A stretch of 64,000 nt of DNA, taken from contig NZ_VSDO01000004.1 of assembly GCF_008084145.1 (NCBI RefSeq), forward strand, positions 1-64,000, written 5' to 3'. Numbering within the stretch: the stretch's first letter is position 1; each line of letters begins with the position of its first letter. A model generated the notes under the pieces. The model worked only from the letters and a program-made list of their open reading frames with translations. It made no database searches and was not told the DNA's origin. The position numbers and the translations under genes are program-made. Positions 51,871-60,773 of this stretch are shown here, piece by piece. The DNA comes from Paenibacillus faecis (lineage in GTDB: Bacteria > Bacillota > Bacilli > Paenibacillales > Paenibacillaceae).

Positions 51871-53670
51871 TTAATCCGCGATTTCGACGGGAATCAGCTT
51901 GAACTGCTCCACATCCGCCAAGCCGCGGTTCGTGATCCGCAATTCGGGGATGACCGGCAGCGCGATCAGCGAAAAAGTCATAAATGGCGCGTTCAGCGGA
52001 CTGCCCAGCGTCCGCCAGGCTTCCTCCAGCGCCTGGACCTGTTCGACGACGACCTCTAGCGGCTGGTCGGACATTAGTCCGGCGATCGCCATCGGAACGG
52101 CCGCCAGCACCTGGCCGTCCAGAACGGCGATCATGCCGCCGCCCAGGCGGGCGAGCTCATTGGCGGCAAAGGCCATATCCTCCGGGTCGGCGCCCATGAC
52201 CAGGAGGTTATGGCTGTCGTGCGCCACGGTCGAGGCGACGGCGCCGCGTTTCAGGCCGAAGCCTTGAGCGAAGGCCAGCGAGATCTCGCCGCTGCCGCGG
52301 TGGCGGTCAACGCAGGCAAGCGTGAGCACATCCTGCTCCAGACTGGGGCGGATGAAGCCGTCTTCGACGGCCAAGCGCGCCTCGGCCCGGGCCGTGCGCG
52401 CGCTGTTCTCGATGACCCGGATCACCTGGACCCGGGTCTCGGCCGCGCCGCGCTTCGCGCTCGGCAGCGCAAAATCCCGCGCTTCCAGCGGCCGCGCGAG
52501 GTGCACCGACCGGCGGGCCGCTTCCGGATACGCGTATTCCGGAAAGTCCTGCCGCAGCCGGCCGCCGTCGTACACCACCGAACCGTCCGCAATGACGGTG
52601 GACGGTTCCATGCGCTCAAGGCTGCCGATCAGCAGCAGATCGGCGCATTTGCCCGGCGCGATGCCGCCGACGTCCCCGTCGACCCGGAAGTAACGCGCCG
52701 TGTTGATCGTCCCCATCTGGATGGCGGTCACCGGATCGACGCCCTCCTCGATGGCCCGGCGGACGACATGGTTCATATGCCCCTTCTCGATCAGGGTCTG
52801 CGGGTACACGTCGTCCGTGACCAGCATGATGTTGCCGGGGGAGACATGGTCTTCGGTCACGACCTTGATCACTTCCTTCACATCATGCCAGGCCGATCCT
52901 TCACGGATCATCAGATGCATGCCCAACTGCAGCTTGAGCAGCCCTTGCTCCTTCGTGACGGTCTCGTGGCAGGAGGTCACCCCGGCGGCGATATAAGCCT
53001 GGAGAAGCGGCTCCTCCTCGCTCGGAAAATGCCCGGTGACCGCCTTGCCGGCCCGGATCGTGGCCGCGATCTCGCCGGTCATTTTGGGATCGCCGTATAC
53101 CACGCCCGGGAAGTTCATGACCTCGCCTAGACCGGCGACGCCATCCCAGGTCATCCCGTCTTCAATATCGGCGACATCCAGGCCCGACCCGGCGTCCTCC
53201 AAATGATCCGTGGCCGGAACGCAGGACGGGAAGGTCGTATATACCTTGAGGGGCAGACCCTGGCCTTCCTCATGCATCCAGCGGACGCCTTCCGCTCCGA
53301 AGACGTTGGCGATTTCATGCGGATCCATAAACACGCCCGTCGTCCCTTTGGCTAAGGCCGCCTTGGCGAATTCGGTGACCGAGAGCATCGTGCTCTCGAC
53401 ATGCATATGGCCGTCCAGGAGCCCGGGAACGATGAACCGTCCCGCCGCATCGACGACCGCCGTCCGCTCGCCGATCGTATGAGCGGCGTCGCCGACGTAA
53501 GCGATTCTTCCGAAGGCGATCGCGACGTCCGTGTTCGCCTGGAGCTTCCCCGTATAAACGTTGACCAGGGTTCCGTTCTTCACGACCAGGTCGGCTTTTC
53601 GGGCACCCGCGGCCACCTCGGCCAGCTGACGGCTCACTTCGGTTAACTTGCTTCTCTTGACTGTGTTCAT
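51871..53670 (-). CDS. ade: Adenine deaminase
   Basis: A metal-dependent amidohydrolase converting adenine to hypoxanthine in purine salvage, 599 residues (typical is about 580-600). The metal-binding PGLLDGHMHVESTMLS is near 80-95, MDPHEIANVFG near 118, and the C-terminal HDSHNLLVMGAD near 485. I choose ATG 53670 with GGAG eight bases upstream; the GTG three codons earlier overlaps that site. It is monocistronic. I see no purine riboswitch in the 60 bases upstream before the clpP terminator. Confidence 0.94.
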   Translation of the reverse strand: MNTVKRSKLTEVSRQLAEVAAGARKADLVVKNGTLVNVYTGKLQANTDVAIAFGRIAYVGDAAHTIGERTAVVDAAGRFIVPGLLDGHMHVESTMLSVTEFAKAALAKGTTGVFMDPHEIANVFGAEGVRWMHEEGQGLPLKVYTTFPSCVPATDHLEDAGSGLDVADIEDGMTWDGVAGLGEVMNFPGVVYGDPKMTGEIAATIRAGKAVTGHFPSEEEPLLQAYIAAGVTSCHETVTKEQGLLKLQLGMHLMIREGSAWHDVKEVIKVVTEDHVSPGNIMLVTDDVYPQTLIEKGHMNHVVRRAIEEGVDPVTAIQMGTINTARYFRVDGDVGGIAPGKCADLLLIGSLERMEPSTVIADGSVVYDGGRLRQDFPEYAYPEAARRSVHLARPLEARDFALPSAKRGAAETRVQVIRVIENSARTARAEARLAVEDGFIRPSLEQDVLTLACVDRHRGSGEISLAFAQGFGLKRGAVASTVAHDSHNLLVMGADPEDMAFAANELARLGGGMIAVLDGQVLAAVPMAIAGLMSDQPLEVVVEQVQALEEAWRTLGSPLNAPFMTFSLIALPVIPELRITNRGLADVEQFKLIPVEIAD

Positions 53671-53742
53671 TCCCTTCACTCCTTGCTGGGTAGCTGCTAA
53701 AAGTATGTACCTATTCTTCCACCGAATTCGCGGAAAAGCAAG

Positions 53743-53785
53743 AAAAAGACCGCCTCGCCGAGCATAAAAGCTCGTGAGGCAGTCT
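53743..53785 (-). terminator. Terminator of clpP
   Basis: GACCGCCTCGCCGAGC (53748-53763) pairs with GCTCGTGAGGCAGTC (53770-53784), mostly Watson-Crick with a few wobbles, and runs into a T tract on the minus strand (A at 53743-53747). Confidence 0.9.
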
Positions 53786-53803
53786 TGTGTATGGCAAATA
53801 GGA

Positions 53804-54400
53804 TTATACGCCCTGAGGGGTCACTTTCTCGATGACACGGTCGATCAAGCCGTATTCCTTGGCTTCGGCGGCGCTCATGAAGTAGTCGCGGTCCGTATCT
53901 TTTTCGATCCGTTCCAGCGGTTGCCCGGTCCGTTCGGCCAAAATTTTGTTCAGCTTATCGCGCATTTTCAGAATGCGGCGGGCCCGGATTTCGATGTCCG
54001 TGGCCTGACCTTCCGCACCGCCAAGCGGCTGGTGAATCATAATTTCACTGTTAGGCAGCGCGTATCGTTTGCCCGGCGCACCGGCATTCAGCAGGAAAGC
54101 GCCCATGGAAGCCGCGAGGCCCACGCAAATCGTGGAAACGTCGGACTTAATGTACTGCATCGTATCGAAAATGGCCATACCGGCTGTGATGGAGCCGCCC
54201 GGGCTATTAATGTAAAGATGGATGTCTTTCCCCGGATCTTCCGCGTCCAGAAACAGCATCTGGGCAATAATGGAGTTGGCGACGACGTCATTCACCTGGG
54301 AGCCCAGGAAAATGATGCGGTCCTTCAACAATCTCGAGTAAATGTCGTAAGCGCGTTCGCCGCGGTTACTTTGTTCAACGACCATAGGAATATAACTCAC
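53804..54400 (-). CDS. clpP: ATP-dependent Clp protease proteolytic subunit
   Basis: The tetradecameric serine protease core that works with ClpC, ClpX or ClpE. It is 198 residues long with the catalytic triad at Ser98 ([10 protein letters not shown]), His123 ([10 protein letters not shown]) and Asp172 (KDTDRDYF). ATG lies behind AAGGAGG. A CtsR box overlaps the -35 region, so the gene belongs to the heat-shock regulon. A tRNA-Arg gene lies upstream on the same strand, as I recall for B. subtilis. Confidence 0.97.
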   Translation of the reverse strand: MSYIPMVVEQSNRGERAYDIYSRLLKDRIIFLGSQVNDVVANSIIAQMLFLDAEDPGKDIHLYINSPGGSITAGMAIFDTMQYIKSDVSTICVGLAASMGAFLLNAGAPGKRYALPNSEIMIHQPLGGAEGQATDIEIRARRILKMRDKLNKILAERTGQPLERIEKDTDRDYFMSAAEAKEYGLIDRVIEKVTPQGV

Positions 54401-54597
54401 CGATAAAACCTCCTTATTTGATGGTTCAAGTTTAATAAATTCAACCTATTGCCGACTCAAGCCTCGTCAGGGCCCGCCGAGTCCCGTTTGCACGGGGATC
54501 CGGTCCGTTAAAAAACCGCGAATTCCGCACTGCCTTCGTCTTGAGCCCATCGGTTCAATCAATTCAAGAATTGACGGAATCGATGAATATTAACCTC

Positions 54598-54637
54598 ATC
54601 ATAAACAATTTCAAACAGAAAGTCAAAGAAAGTCAAA
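54598..54637 (-). promoter_or_regulatory. clpP promoter with overlapping CtsR box
   Basis: The plus strand reads AGTCAAAGAAAGTCAAA (54621-54637), matching the CtsR heptamer repeat RGTCAAANANRGTCAAA. On the minus strand TTGACT (54621-54626) is the -35, with a 17-bp spacer and TATGAT (54598-54603) as -10. CtsR would block polymerase at the -35. The leader to the ATG is about 190 bases. Confidence 0.9.
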
Positions 54638-54648
54638 CTCTAGGTAAT

Positions 54649-54669
54649 AAAAAAGCCCAAACTCAGGGC
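54649..54669 (-). terminator. Terminator after tRNA-Arg
   Basis: On the minus strand GCCC, a 7-nt loop and GGGC (54655-54658 with 54666-54669) are followed by six T. The stem is short, but it is placed 25 bases after the tRNA. Confidence 0.55.
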
Positions 54670-54693
54670 GGGAATACTTCTTAATTAAGTAAA

Positions 54694-54768
54694 TGGCGCG
54701 CCCGCGAGGAATCGAACCTCGATCTCAGGCTCCGGAGGCCTACGTCATATCCATTGGACCACGGGCGC
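54694..54768 (-). tRNA. tRNA-Arg (CCG)
   Basis: A 75-nt cloverleaf. The acceptor GCGCCCG pairs with CGGGCGC, then discriminator G and encoded CCA. The anticodon CCG lies in CCTCCGGAG and reads CGG codons. It lies upstream of clpP on the same strand. Confidence 0.95.
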
Positions 54769-54999
54769 ACATATGAAAAGCAACAAAACTTATTATAGGA
54801 CATTGATTTAAAGATTGCAAGTTCAATTTTGAGTTGTTTAAAGATACCAATAACACCCTGGGGAAATAGGTTGTTCTACGAACCGACGAGGAGGGGAGAT
54901 GCAAACGAACAAGCCTGACATCAAAGATTTCGATAACAAATGCGGCCGAAACCTTACTTTTTGTTAGGATTCACTATGCTTGCTTTTATTATATGGTTC

Positions 55000-55067
55000 T
55001 TGACCAACGCTTTCATTGAAGGTATATTTGTTTTGTTAATAATAACAAAATTAAATAACAAAACAAA
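55000..55067 (+). promoter_or_regulatory. Mannanase promoter with overlapping 12-bp inverted repeat
   Basis: TTGACC (55000-55005), a 17-bp spacer and TATATT (55023-55028) make a strong sigma-A promoter. TTTGTTTTGTTA (55027-55038) and TAACAAAACAAA (55056-55067) form a perfect 12-bp inverted repeat over the start site, a likely operator. The 230 bases before it (54769-54999) hold only short, weak reading frames. Confidence 0.7.
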
Positions 55068-55118
55068 ACAGTGTTATTGGCGACCAAAAATCGAAATACG
55101 AGGAAGGATGGACTTGCC

Positions 55119-56084
55119 ATGTCTCAAGCGGTTCCCTGCAATCCAAACGCAACCGAGGAAGTGAAAGCGCTATTAAATTATTTGAGCGAGCTGTCCGGCC
55201 ATGGAATTATTACGGGTCAGCACACGCAAACCACAACACAGGAGGAATTGCGTTACATCCAAGAGGCGACGGGAAAGCTTCCAGCCCTTTGCGGTTTTGA
55301 ACTTTTAAGTTACTCCCCGAACATTAACTACGAATTGAGCGGCGAGGAGTGCCTGCTTGAGGTCAGGGAGAACGAAAATACGCTGCACAACGCCTGGGAT
55401 TGGGTGACCCGTAAAAAAGGACTGCTCACGTTTACCTGGCATTGGTTCTCTCCGCTCGGCGGGAAGGATAAGAGCTTCTATGCGGAACATACCGATTTTG
55501 ATGCTTCGCGGGCGATCGTGGAAGGGACGGCCGAGCATAAGGCGTTGTTGTCGGATATGGATGTTATAGCGGAACTCCTGAAGGAATTCCGCGACAAACG
55601 GATTCCGATTTTGTGGCGTCCTTTTCACGAAGCGGAAGGAGAGTGGTTCTGGTGGGGCAGCAAAGGCCCGGAGGTGGCAAAACAACTCTACCTGATCATG
55701 TTTGATCGGTACACTCGCTTCCATGGGCTGAACAATCTGATCTGGGTGTGGAATTCGCCGCTGCCGGAAGGATATGTCGGGGACGACAAGGTGGATATTA
55801 TCTCCAGGGACTTGTATCCGCCGGCCCATCAACATACCGACCTTCGAAAAGAGTACGAGGAGCTGGCACGCATTACGCCGACGAAGAAACTGGCGGCGCT
55901 CGGGGAAATCGGCTCCATCCCCAGTGTGCCCGCGCTCGCGGAATCGCGCATTCCGTGGTTGTGGTTCATGACCTGGTCCAACGATTTCGGCAAGACGGAA
56001 TTGTTTACGACAAAGGAAGAACTGCGCCGGGCATATCATCACGAATATGCCGTTACACTGGATCGGCTGCCCAAGCTGTATTGA
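55119..56084 (+). CDS. GH26 beta-mannanase, cytoplasmic
   Basis: A glycoside hydrolase family 26 enzyme of 321 residues that cleaves beta-1,4-mannosidic bonds by retention. The acid/base Glu171 is in LWRPFHEAEGEWFWWG and the nucleophile Glu263 in AALGEIGSIP. The HGIITGQHTQTT and TFTWHWFSPLGG segments are also typical. No signal peptide or carbohydrate-binding module is present, so it probably trims imported manno-oligosaccharides inside the cell. ATG 55119 is preceded by GGAAGGATGG. It starts the mannan locus, ahead of the YesMN-type pair. Confidence 0.92.
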   Translation: MSQAVPCNPNATEEVKALLNYLSELSGHGIITGQHTQTTTQEELRYIQEATGKLPALCGFELLSYSPNINYELSGEECLLEVRENENTLHNAWDWVTRKKGLLTFTWHWFSPLGGKDKSFYAEHTDFDASRAIVEGTAEHKALLSDMDVIAELLKEFRDKRIPILWRPFHEAEGEWFWWGSKGPEVAKQLYLIMFDRYTRFHGLNNLIWVWNSPLPEGYVGDDKVDIISRDLYPPAHQHTDLRKEYEELARITPTKKLAALGEIGSIPSVPALAESRIPWLWFMTWSNDFGKTELFTTKEELRRAYHHEYAVTLDRLPKLY

Positions 56085-56112
56085 TCCGTCTAGAAAGCCG
56101 GCTTCACCCTAA

Positions 56113-56143
56113 AACAGCCCCTTGTCTTAAAAGGGGCCGTTTG
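56113..56143 (+). terminator. Candidate weak terminator after the mannanase
   Basis: AACAGCCCCTT (56113-56123) opposes AAGGGGCCGTT with one mismatch. The T tract is short (GTTTG). Confidence 0.5.
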
Positions 56144-56172
56144 TGCATTCATGAAATTTAAGGGGCGGGGGC

Positions 56173-57975
56173 ATGAATTTTGTCAGATTATTCAACGACA
56201 TCAAGCTGAGAAATAAATTGTCACTGACCTTTATCACGGTGGCGGTTATTCCGCTGCTGGTCAGCGGGGTGTTTTTTACCGGAAAACTGCGCGACATCAT
56301 GATCAGGGATGCCTTCAAGCAGGCGGCGGACAATGTGGAACGCGTACGGAAGCGGACCGAGGAAGTCATCAAGGTTCCGCTGGATATCTCGTATCAGCTG
56401 TCCAACGACAGCCGGATGAAATCCGTGGTGAATCGCAGCTACGACAGCTATATCGAGGTGATTCAGACTTACCGCCAATATACGGATATCCGGGATTACG
56501 TAAGGCTGTATGAGGAGGTGAGCGCCATCCGGCTGTATACGCCTAACCCGACGATGCTGAACAACTGGGAATTCATGCAGCCGAGCGCCGAAACGGCGCG
56601 GGCGGAATGGTACAAGGCGGCCCTGGATAAGAAAGGGCTGGCCGGTTGGGGATTCATTCAGGATGAGCGGGATCAGAAATACTACCTCAGTATTGTGCGA
56701 AAAATCAGCCTGGACGCCCCCGGCGAGGACAGCGTGCTTGTCATCAATGTCAATACCGCCCTGCTCGACTCCACCCTATCCCAGGAGCCGTTTCTGACCA
56801 TGATCGTCGACGATCACAACCGGATCGTCGCGGCCAACCGGCCGAATCTGTACGGCAAGAATCTCGCCGAAGTCCACGCCGATCACAGCATGCTGACGCA
56901 AAGCGAAGGGAGTTTTGATGCGGTGATGGACGGGAAGGCGTCCAAAGTCGTCATCGCCCGTTTAATTCCGCCGAGCAGTTGGAACGGATTGCGAGTGATT
57001 TCCGTGTTTGCCGAATCGGATATCTTTCGTGATGTCAATGGCGTGATTCGGCTGGCCGCTTTGGTCATCGGAGGCTGTCTCATCATCGCCGTTCTGCTCG
57101 TTCAGGCTTCGGCGTCCCTTATCACGCGGAGACTGCTGCGTTTAAGCAAGCACATGTCCAAAGTCGGAACAGGTTCCTGGGATGCTTATCTGGATTTGGA
57201 CGGCAAGGATGAGATTGGCCAACTTTCCCACCGGTTCAACGCGTTGGTCGGCAGGCTTGGCCAACTCATGGGGGAGGTGGAGGAGACCAACCGGCAGAAA
57301 CGAATGCTGGAGCAAAGGCAGAGCGAGATCAAGTTTAAAATGCTGGCCAGCCAGATCAACCCCCATTTCCTGTTCAATACGCTGGAATCGATCCGGATGG
57401 AGGCGCATCTGCGGGGTGAGGAGGGAATCGCGCAGGCGATCTGGCAGCTCAGCGCCTTGATTCGCAGCAGTTTGGAAGTCGGCAACGGAAAAATACCGCT
57501 TTCCAAGGAGATCGATATGGTTCGCTGTTATTTGGAACTGCAAAAATTCCGCTATGAGGACCGGCTCCAATATAAGCTGGAAATCGGACCGGGTTTGGGG
57601 GAGGTTGAAGTCCTGCCCTTGATCATTCAGCCTTTGGTGGAGAACTCCATTGTTCACGGGTTGGACCAGAAGGAGGATGGCCCAACCTCCATCGCTATAC
57701 GGATGAACCCTAGCGAAGACGGCGGAGTGCTCGTGGAAATTTCCGACGATGGGGCCGGAATTACGCCGGAGAAGCTGGAGAGCTTACAGAGGAAATTGCA
57801 GGAACCGGAGGAAGCCGGACAGCGGATCGGGCTGCGTAACGTGCATGACCGGCTAAGGCTGACCTATGGCGAAAGTTCGGGACTTTCCATGGAAAGTCAA
57901 GAGGGCAAGGGAACCCGAATCACATTTTGCATACCTAAGGAGGGGGGATCGCATGTTCTCCGTGATGATTGTTGA
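56173..57975 (+). CDS. YesM-family sensor histidine kinase
   Basis: A 600-residue membrane kinase. A membrane segment near 15-35, an extracellular Cache-like sensor of about 250 residues (RAEWYKAALDKKGLAGWGFI), a second membrane segment near 293-315 and HAMP lead to the His_kinase domain. The phosphoacceptor His is in ASQINPHFLFNTLESIRMEA. The ATPase N-box is PLVENSIVHGLDQ. Such kinases sense extracellular sugars and control adjacent uptake genes. It overlaps its response regulator by 23 bases. Confidence 0.95.
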   Translation: MNFVRLFNDIKLRNKLSLTFITVAVIPLLVSGVFFTGKLRDIMIRDAFKQAADNVERVRKRTEEVIKVPLDISYQLSNDSRMKSVVNRSYDSYIEVIQTYRQYTDIRDYVRLYEEVSAIRLYTPNPTMLNNWEFMQPSAETARAEWYKAALDKKGLAGWGFIQDERDQKYYLSIVRKISLDAPGEDSVLVINVNTALLDSTLSQEPFLTMIVDDHNRIVAANRPNLYGKNLAEVHADHSMLTQSEGSFDAVMDGKASKVVIARLIPPSSWNGLRVISVFAESDIFRDVNGVIRLAALVIGGCLIIAVLLVQASASLITRRLLRLSKHMSKVGTGSWDAYLDLDGKDEIGQLSHRFNALVGRLGQLMGEVEETNRQKRMLEQRQSEIKFKMLASQINPHFLFNTLESIRMEAHLRGEEGIAQAIWQLSALIRSSLEVGNGKIPLSKEIDMVRCYLELQKFRYEDRLQYKLEIGPGLGEVEVLPLIIQPLVENSIVHGLDQKEDGPTSIAIRMNPSEDGGVLVEISDDGAGITPEKLESLQRKLQEPEEAGQRIGLRNVHDRLRLTYGESSGLSMESQEGKGTRITFCIPKEGGSHVLRDDC

Positions 57976-59500
57976 TGACGAGCCCAAGCAGCGCCTTGGC
58001 TTACAAACGCTGATCCCGTGGAAGGAACTGGGCTATGAAGTAACGGATACCGCGGCCAGCGGAAAAGAAGCGCTTCGTTCTCTTGAGCTAAAGGTTCCCG
58101 ATTTGATCGTGGTTGATATCCGCATGCCCGGGATGGACGGATTACAGTTGCTGCAGGAGATTCGTCAGCGGGGATGGGATGTGCATGCGGTCATCCTTAG
58201 TGGGTACGCCGACTTTGAATATGCCCGCCGAGCGCTGCAATACGGCGTTGAGGGATACTTGCTCAAACCCGTAAACAAAGAGGAAATGGCGTCCCTTCTC
58301 AAGAAGCTTCACGCCCGGCTTGCCGCGGCACAACTGGATAAGCAGGTGCAACTGAAGACGTATACCCGGGAATGGCTGGTGTACTCTCTGTTGTCGGGCA
58401 CGCTTGCTGCGGAAGACGGGGATCTCGGCATCTTATCAGGCTCGCTCAATCTTGACTGGCCGAAATATCAGGTTGTCCTGTTGGGATTTCCGGGGATCCG
58501 GTCGGAGGAGGATGACCGAATCGGCCGCTTCCGGGAGCGGCTAAACAAGGCCTACGCGTCGGACGGCCGCAGCGTCGTTCTAACCTATGCTGCGTATATT
58601 GTCCTGCTTCTGGGAAGCTTGCCGGCGGGCGATTTCGAACGGGCCCGCTTTTACCGGGAAACGCACCTGCTGGCGGAAGAGCTGCGCGGCGAGATGACTG
58701 CTGCGGCAGGTGAACCGGTTTATGCGCTGCGCGATCTTCCGGAGTCGTTTCAGAGCGCCCGTGCGCTGCTGGATCGCAGCTTTTTCTATGACAGGGGGAG
58801 GCTGCTTACCCCGGAGGCTCCGATCAGTTACGCTTCGGTCGATACAGGCGGGGATTTACCGGACCGAGAGGAGTTGGCCTTTCGCCTTTCCTTTTCCGTC
58901 GACGTGGGGCAAGCGGAGGCGATTCAGTCGCTTCTGGACGAAACCGCGGCGCGGATGGTCGGCGGGGGAGCGGGAGAGGCGGAGATCCGCGAACACTTTT
59001 TTTATCTGGCGAACGAAGTGGCCCGCAAGGTGCCTCCCCGTCTTTGGGCGGAAGCCGGGGAGGCGGGAGGACCGACCCCCTTTTTGTCGGGGATCGGCGG
59101 CCAGCGGACGATCCGGGAACTCGTCGGCTATGTGGCCGGCATGCTGGAGAAATTGGCCCATTGCGCCGATTACACCAGCCGGGACAACGAAATCAGGCGA
59201 ATGCTCGACTATATCGATCGGCATTACAACGAAAACCTGAAGCTGGAGACGCTATCGGAAGTGTTCAACTACAGCAGCTCTTATCTGGGCCAGCTTTTTA
59301 AGAGCGAGACGGGGGAATATTTCAACAGCTACCTGGACAGGGTTCGGATCGAAAAAGCGAAACAACTGCTGGCGCAGGGCATGAAGGTGTACGAAGTGGC
59401 CGAGAAGGTCGGCTATGCCAACGTGAACTATTTTCATCACAAATTTAAAAAGCTGGTGGGTCAGTCGCCATCGTCTTATCAAAAGAACCGCCATTTTTGA
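57953..59500 (+). CDS. YesN/AraC-family response regulator
   Basis: A 515-residue regulator. The receiver has Asp-Asp in MIVDDEPKQR, the phosphoacceptor Asp in LIVVDIRMPGMDGL near 55, and Lys in YLLKPVNKEEM. A long middle region of about 270 residues is followed by an AraC-type double helix-turn-helix (about 420-515) with LSEVFNYSSSYLGQLFKSET and KVGYANVNYFHHKFKKLVG. ATG 57953 lies nine bases after AAGGAGGGGGG within the kinase gene. Probable targets are the mannanase and importer genes (inference). Confidence 0.95.
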   Translation: MFSVMIVDDEPKQRLGLQTLIPWKELGYEVTDTAASGKEALRSLELKVPDLIVVDIRMPGMDGLQLLQEIRQRGWDVHAVILSGYADFEYARRALQYGVEGYLLKPVNKEEMASLLKKLHARLAAAQLDKQVQLKTYTREWLVYSLLSGTLAAEDGDLGILSGSLNLDWPKYQVVLLGFPGIRSEEDDRIGRFRERLNKAYASDGRSVVLTYAAYIVLLLGSLPAGDFERARFYRETHLLAEELRGEMTAAAGEPVYALRDLPESFQSARALLDRSFFYDRGRLLTPEAPISYASVDTGGDLPDREELAFRLSFSVDVGQAEAIQSLLDETAARMVGGGAGEAEIREHFFYLANEVARKVPPRLWAEAGEAGGPTPFLSGIGGQRTIRELVGYVAGMLEKLAHCADYTSRDNEIRRMLDYIDRHYNENLKLETLSEVFNYSSSYLGQLFKSETGEYFNSYLDRVRIEKAKQLLAQGMKVYEVAEKVGYANVNYFHHKFKKLVGQSPSSYQKNRHF

Positions 59501-59675
59501 AAATCGCCGGAGGTTTCTGAAATGAATGCGGATTTTGGAATGAAAACCGGCGGAATTCGCGGGATGGGCTCCGGGTTCCGAGATACCTTATGCTTGAAGC
59601 GCTAAGGGAGGGAAATCACGAAAGAAGTGAAAGCGGTGCCAATCATACAAGTGTAAGAGAGGGGAAATCCAGAAG

Positions 59676-60623
59676 ATGAGTAGAATGCAAAAACCTTTTG
59701 CACGGGCTGCGAAACGGAGGAAAACGAGCTTTATTATTGGCGTGATCTTGTTGTTCTTGTTGGGGGCGATGGAGTATACCGCCGGTTCGGCAACAGCCGA
59801 TTCCTCGGCCGGGAAGACTTTCGCCAAACCGACGAAGGCCATAACCGTTTCTTATAAGGATGCGGTGTTGGAGGGGTATGGAATCGAGAAGCGGGGGCGC
59901 GTCCCGGAAGCGAAAGATACGTTGTATGACGGCGAAGGCTATATTTCCTTTTTTTTCGAGGAGGTTGCAAACGCTGCCAAGCCGATTGGCAGCGCCACAT
60001 TTACGGTAAATGTCCCCGAGGCGGGCCTGTATAAACTGAGCGTGGGGTACTATCTTCCCCAAGGGAACGGCGACAAGGTGACAGCCATCCGGGTCAATGG
60101 CGCGGGAGCCGGGGAGCTGACGCTCGATGCGCCGCCTGCAGGCACGGTCCGGGCCGAAAAAACGATCACCAAAGTCATGCTGAACGCCGGAAGCAACACC
60201 GTCACCATTTTGCGGGGATGGGGTTACTACGGCATTGAACATATCAAGCTCGAACCGGCGGATCCCCCCGTACCGGGCCCTAAGAAAGCCACCGATATTC
60301 TGACCAATCCGGACGCGACGCCCGAAGCCAGAGCGCTGATGAACTACATGCTGAACCAGTATGGGCGGAAGATCATTTCCGGGCAGCATACGCTGGAGGA
60401 TGCGGAGTGGATCCGGCAGCAGACCGGCAAATCCCCGGCGATTTTATCCGGGGACTTGATGGATTACTCGCCTTCCCGCGTCGAAAAGGGCGCCGCGTCC
60501 ACCGAAATCGAGAAGATGATTCAATGGTATGAACGCGGAGGCATTGTGTCTTTGTGCTGGCACTGGAATGCGCCGAAGGGGATAGGAACGGATTCCCCTG
60601 ACGACGTCATGAGCGTGAGATGA
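59676..60623 (+). pseudogene. Truncated secreted CBM-GH26 mannanase
   Basis: This frame codes for 315 residues. A signal/anchor segment lies near 18-38. A beta-sandwich carbohydrate-binding module of the CBM6/35 kind spans about 55-193 and ends GYYGIEHIKLEP. A GH26 start follows from about 205 (TPEARALMNYMLNQYGRKII). It stops after CWHWNAPKG, about 100 residues into a domain of about 300. The region with the catalytic acid/base (WRPFHE) and the nucleophile is absent, and no remainder occurs downstream. It cannot hydrolyse mannan as it stands. It might still bind substrate, or it is decaying. Confidence 0.8.
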
Positions 60624-60650
60624 TCGTCAGGGGACTTCGATTTTTTCTTT
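60594..60650 (+). terminator. Terminator fused to the truncated GH26 gene end
   Basis: TCCCCTGACGA (60594-60604) pairs perfectly with TCGTCAGGGGA (60624-60634), followed by TTTTTTCTTTT. The left arm lies inside the reading frame and the stop codon TGA (60621-60623) lies in the hairpin loop. Confidence 0.88.
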
Positions 60651-60773
60651 TGCAAATCAATGATTATTTCTGAAAGAATCGTAAATTTTAGGATGAATTT
60701 ATGCGGAATCCGCGTTATGTCGCCAGGCGGGCGTTTGCTTTATGATGATTGCTGAGAGGGGGGAAACCAATAG

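Noticed and set aside
53671..53742. Purine riboswitch before adenine deaminase
   Set aside because: Only about 70 bases separate ade from the clpP terminator, and no aptamer core is visible.
54899..55164. Two short overlapping frames (22 aa from 54899 with a strong Shine-Dalgarno; 74 aa hydrophobic from 54940), possibly one frameshifted membrane peptide
   Set aside because: They overlap the mannanase promoter at 55000-55028, the frames disagree, and the longer one runs into the mannanase gene. A frameshifted relic is possible but not supportable.
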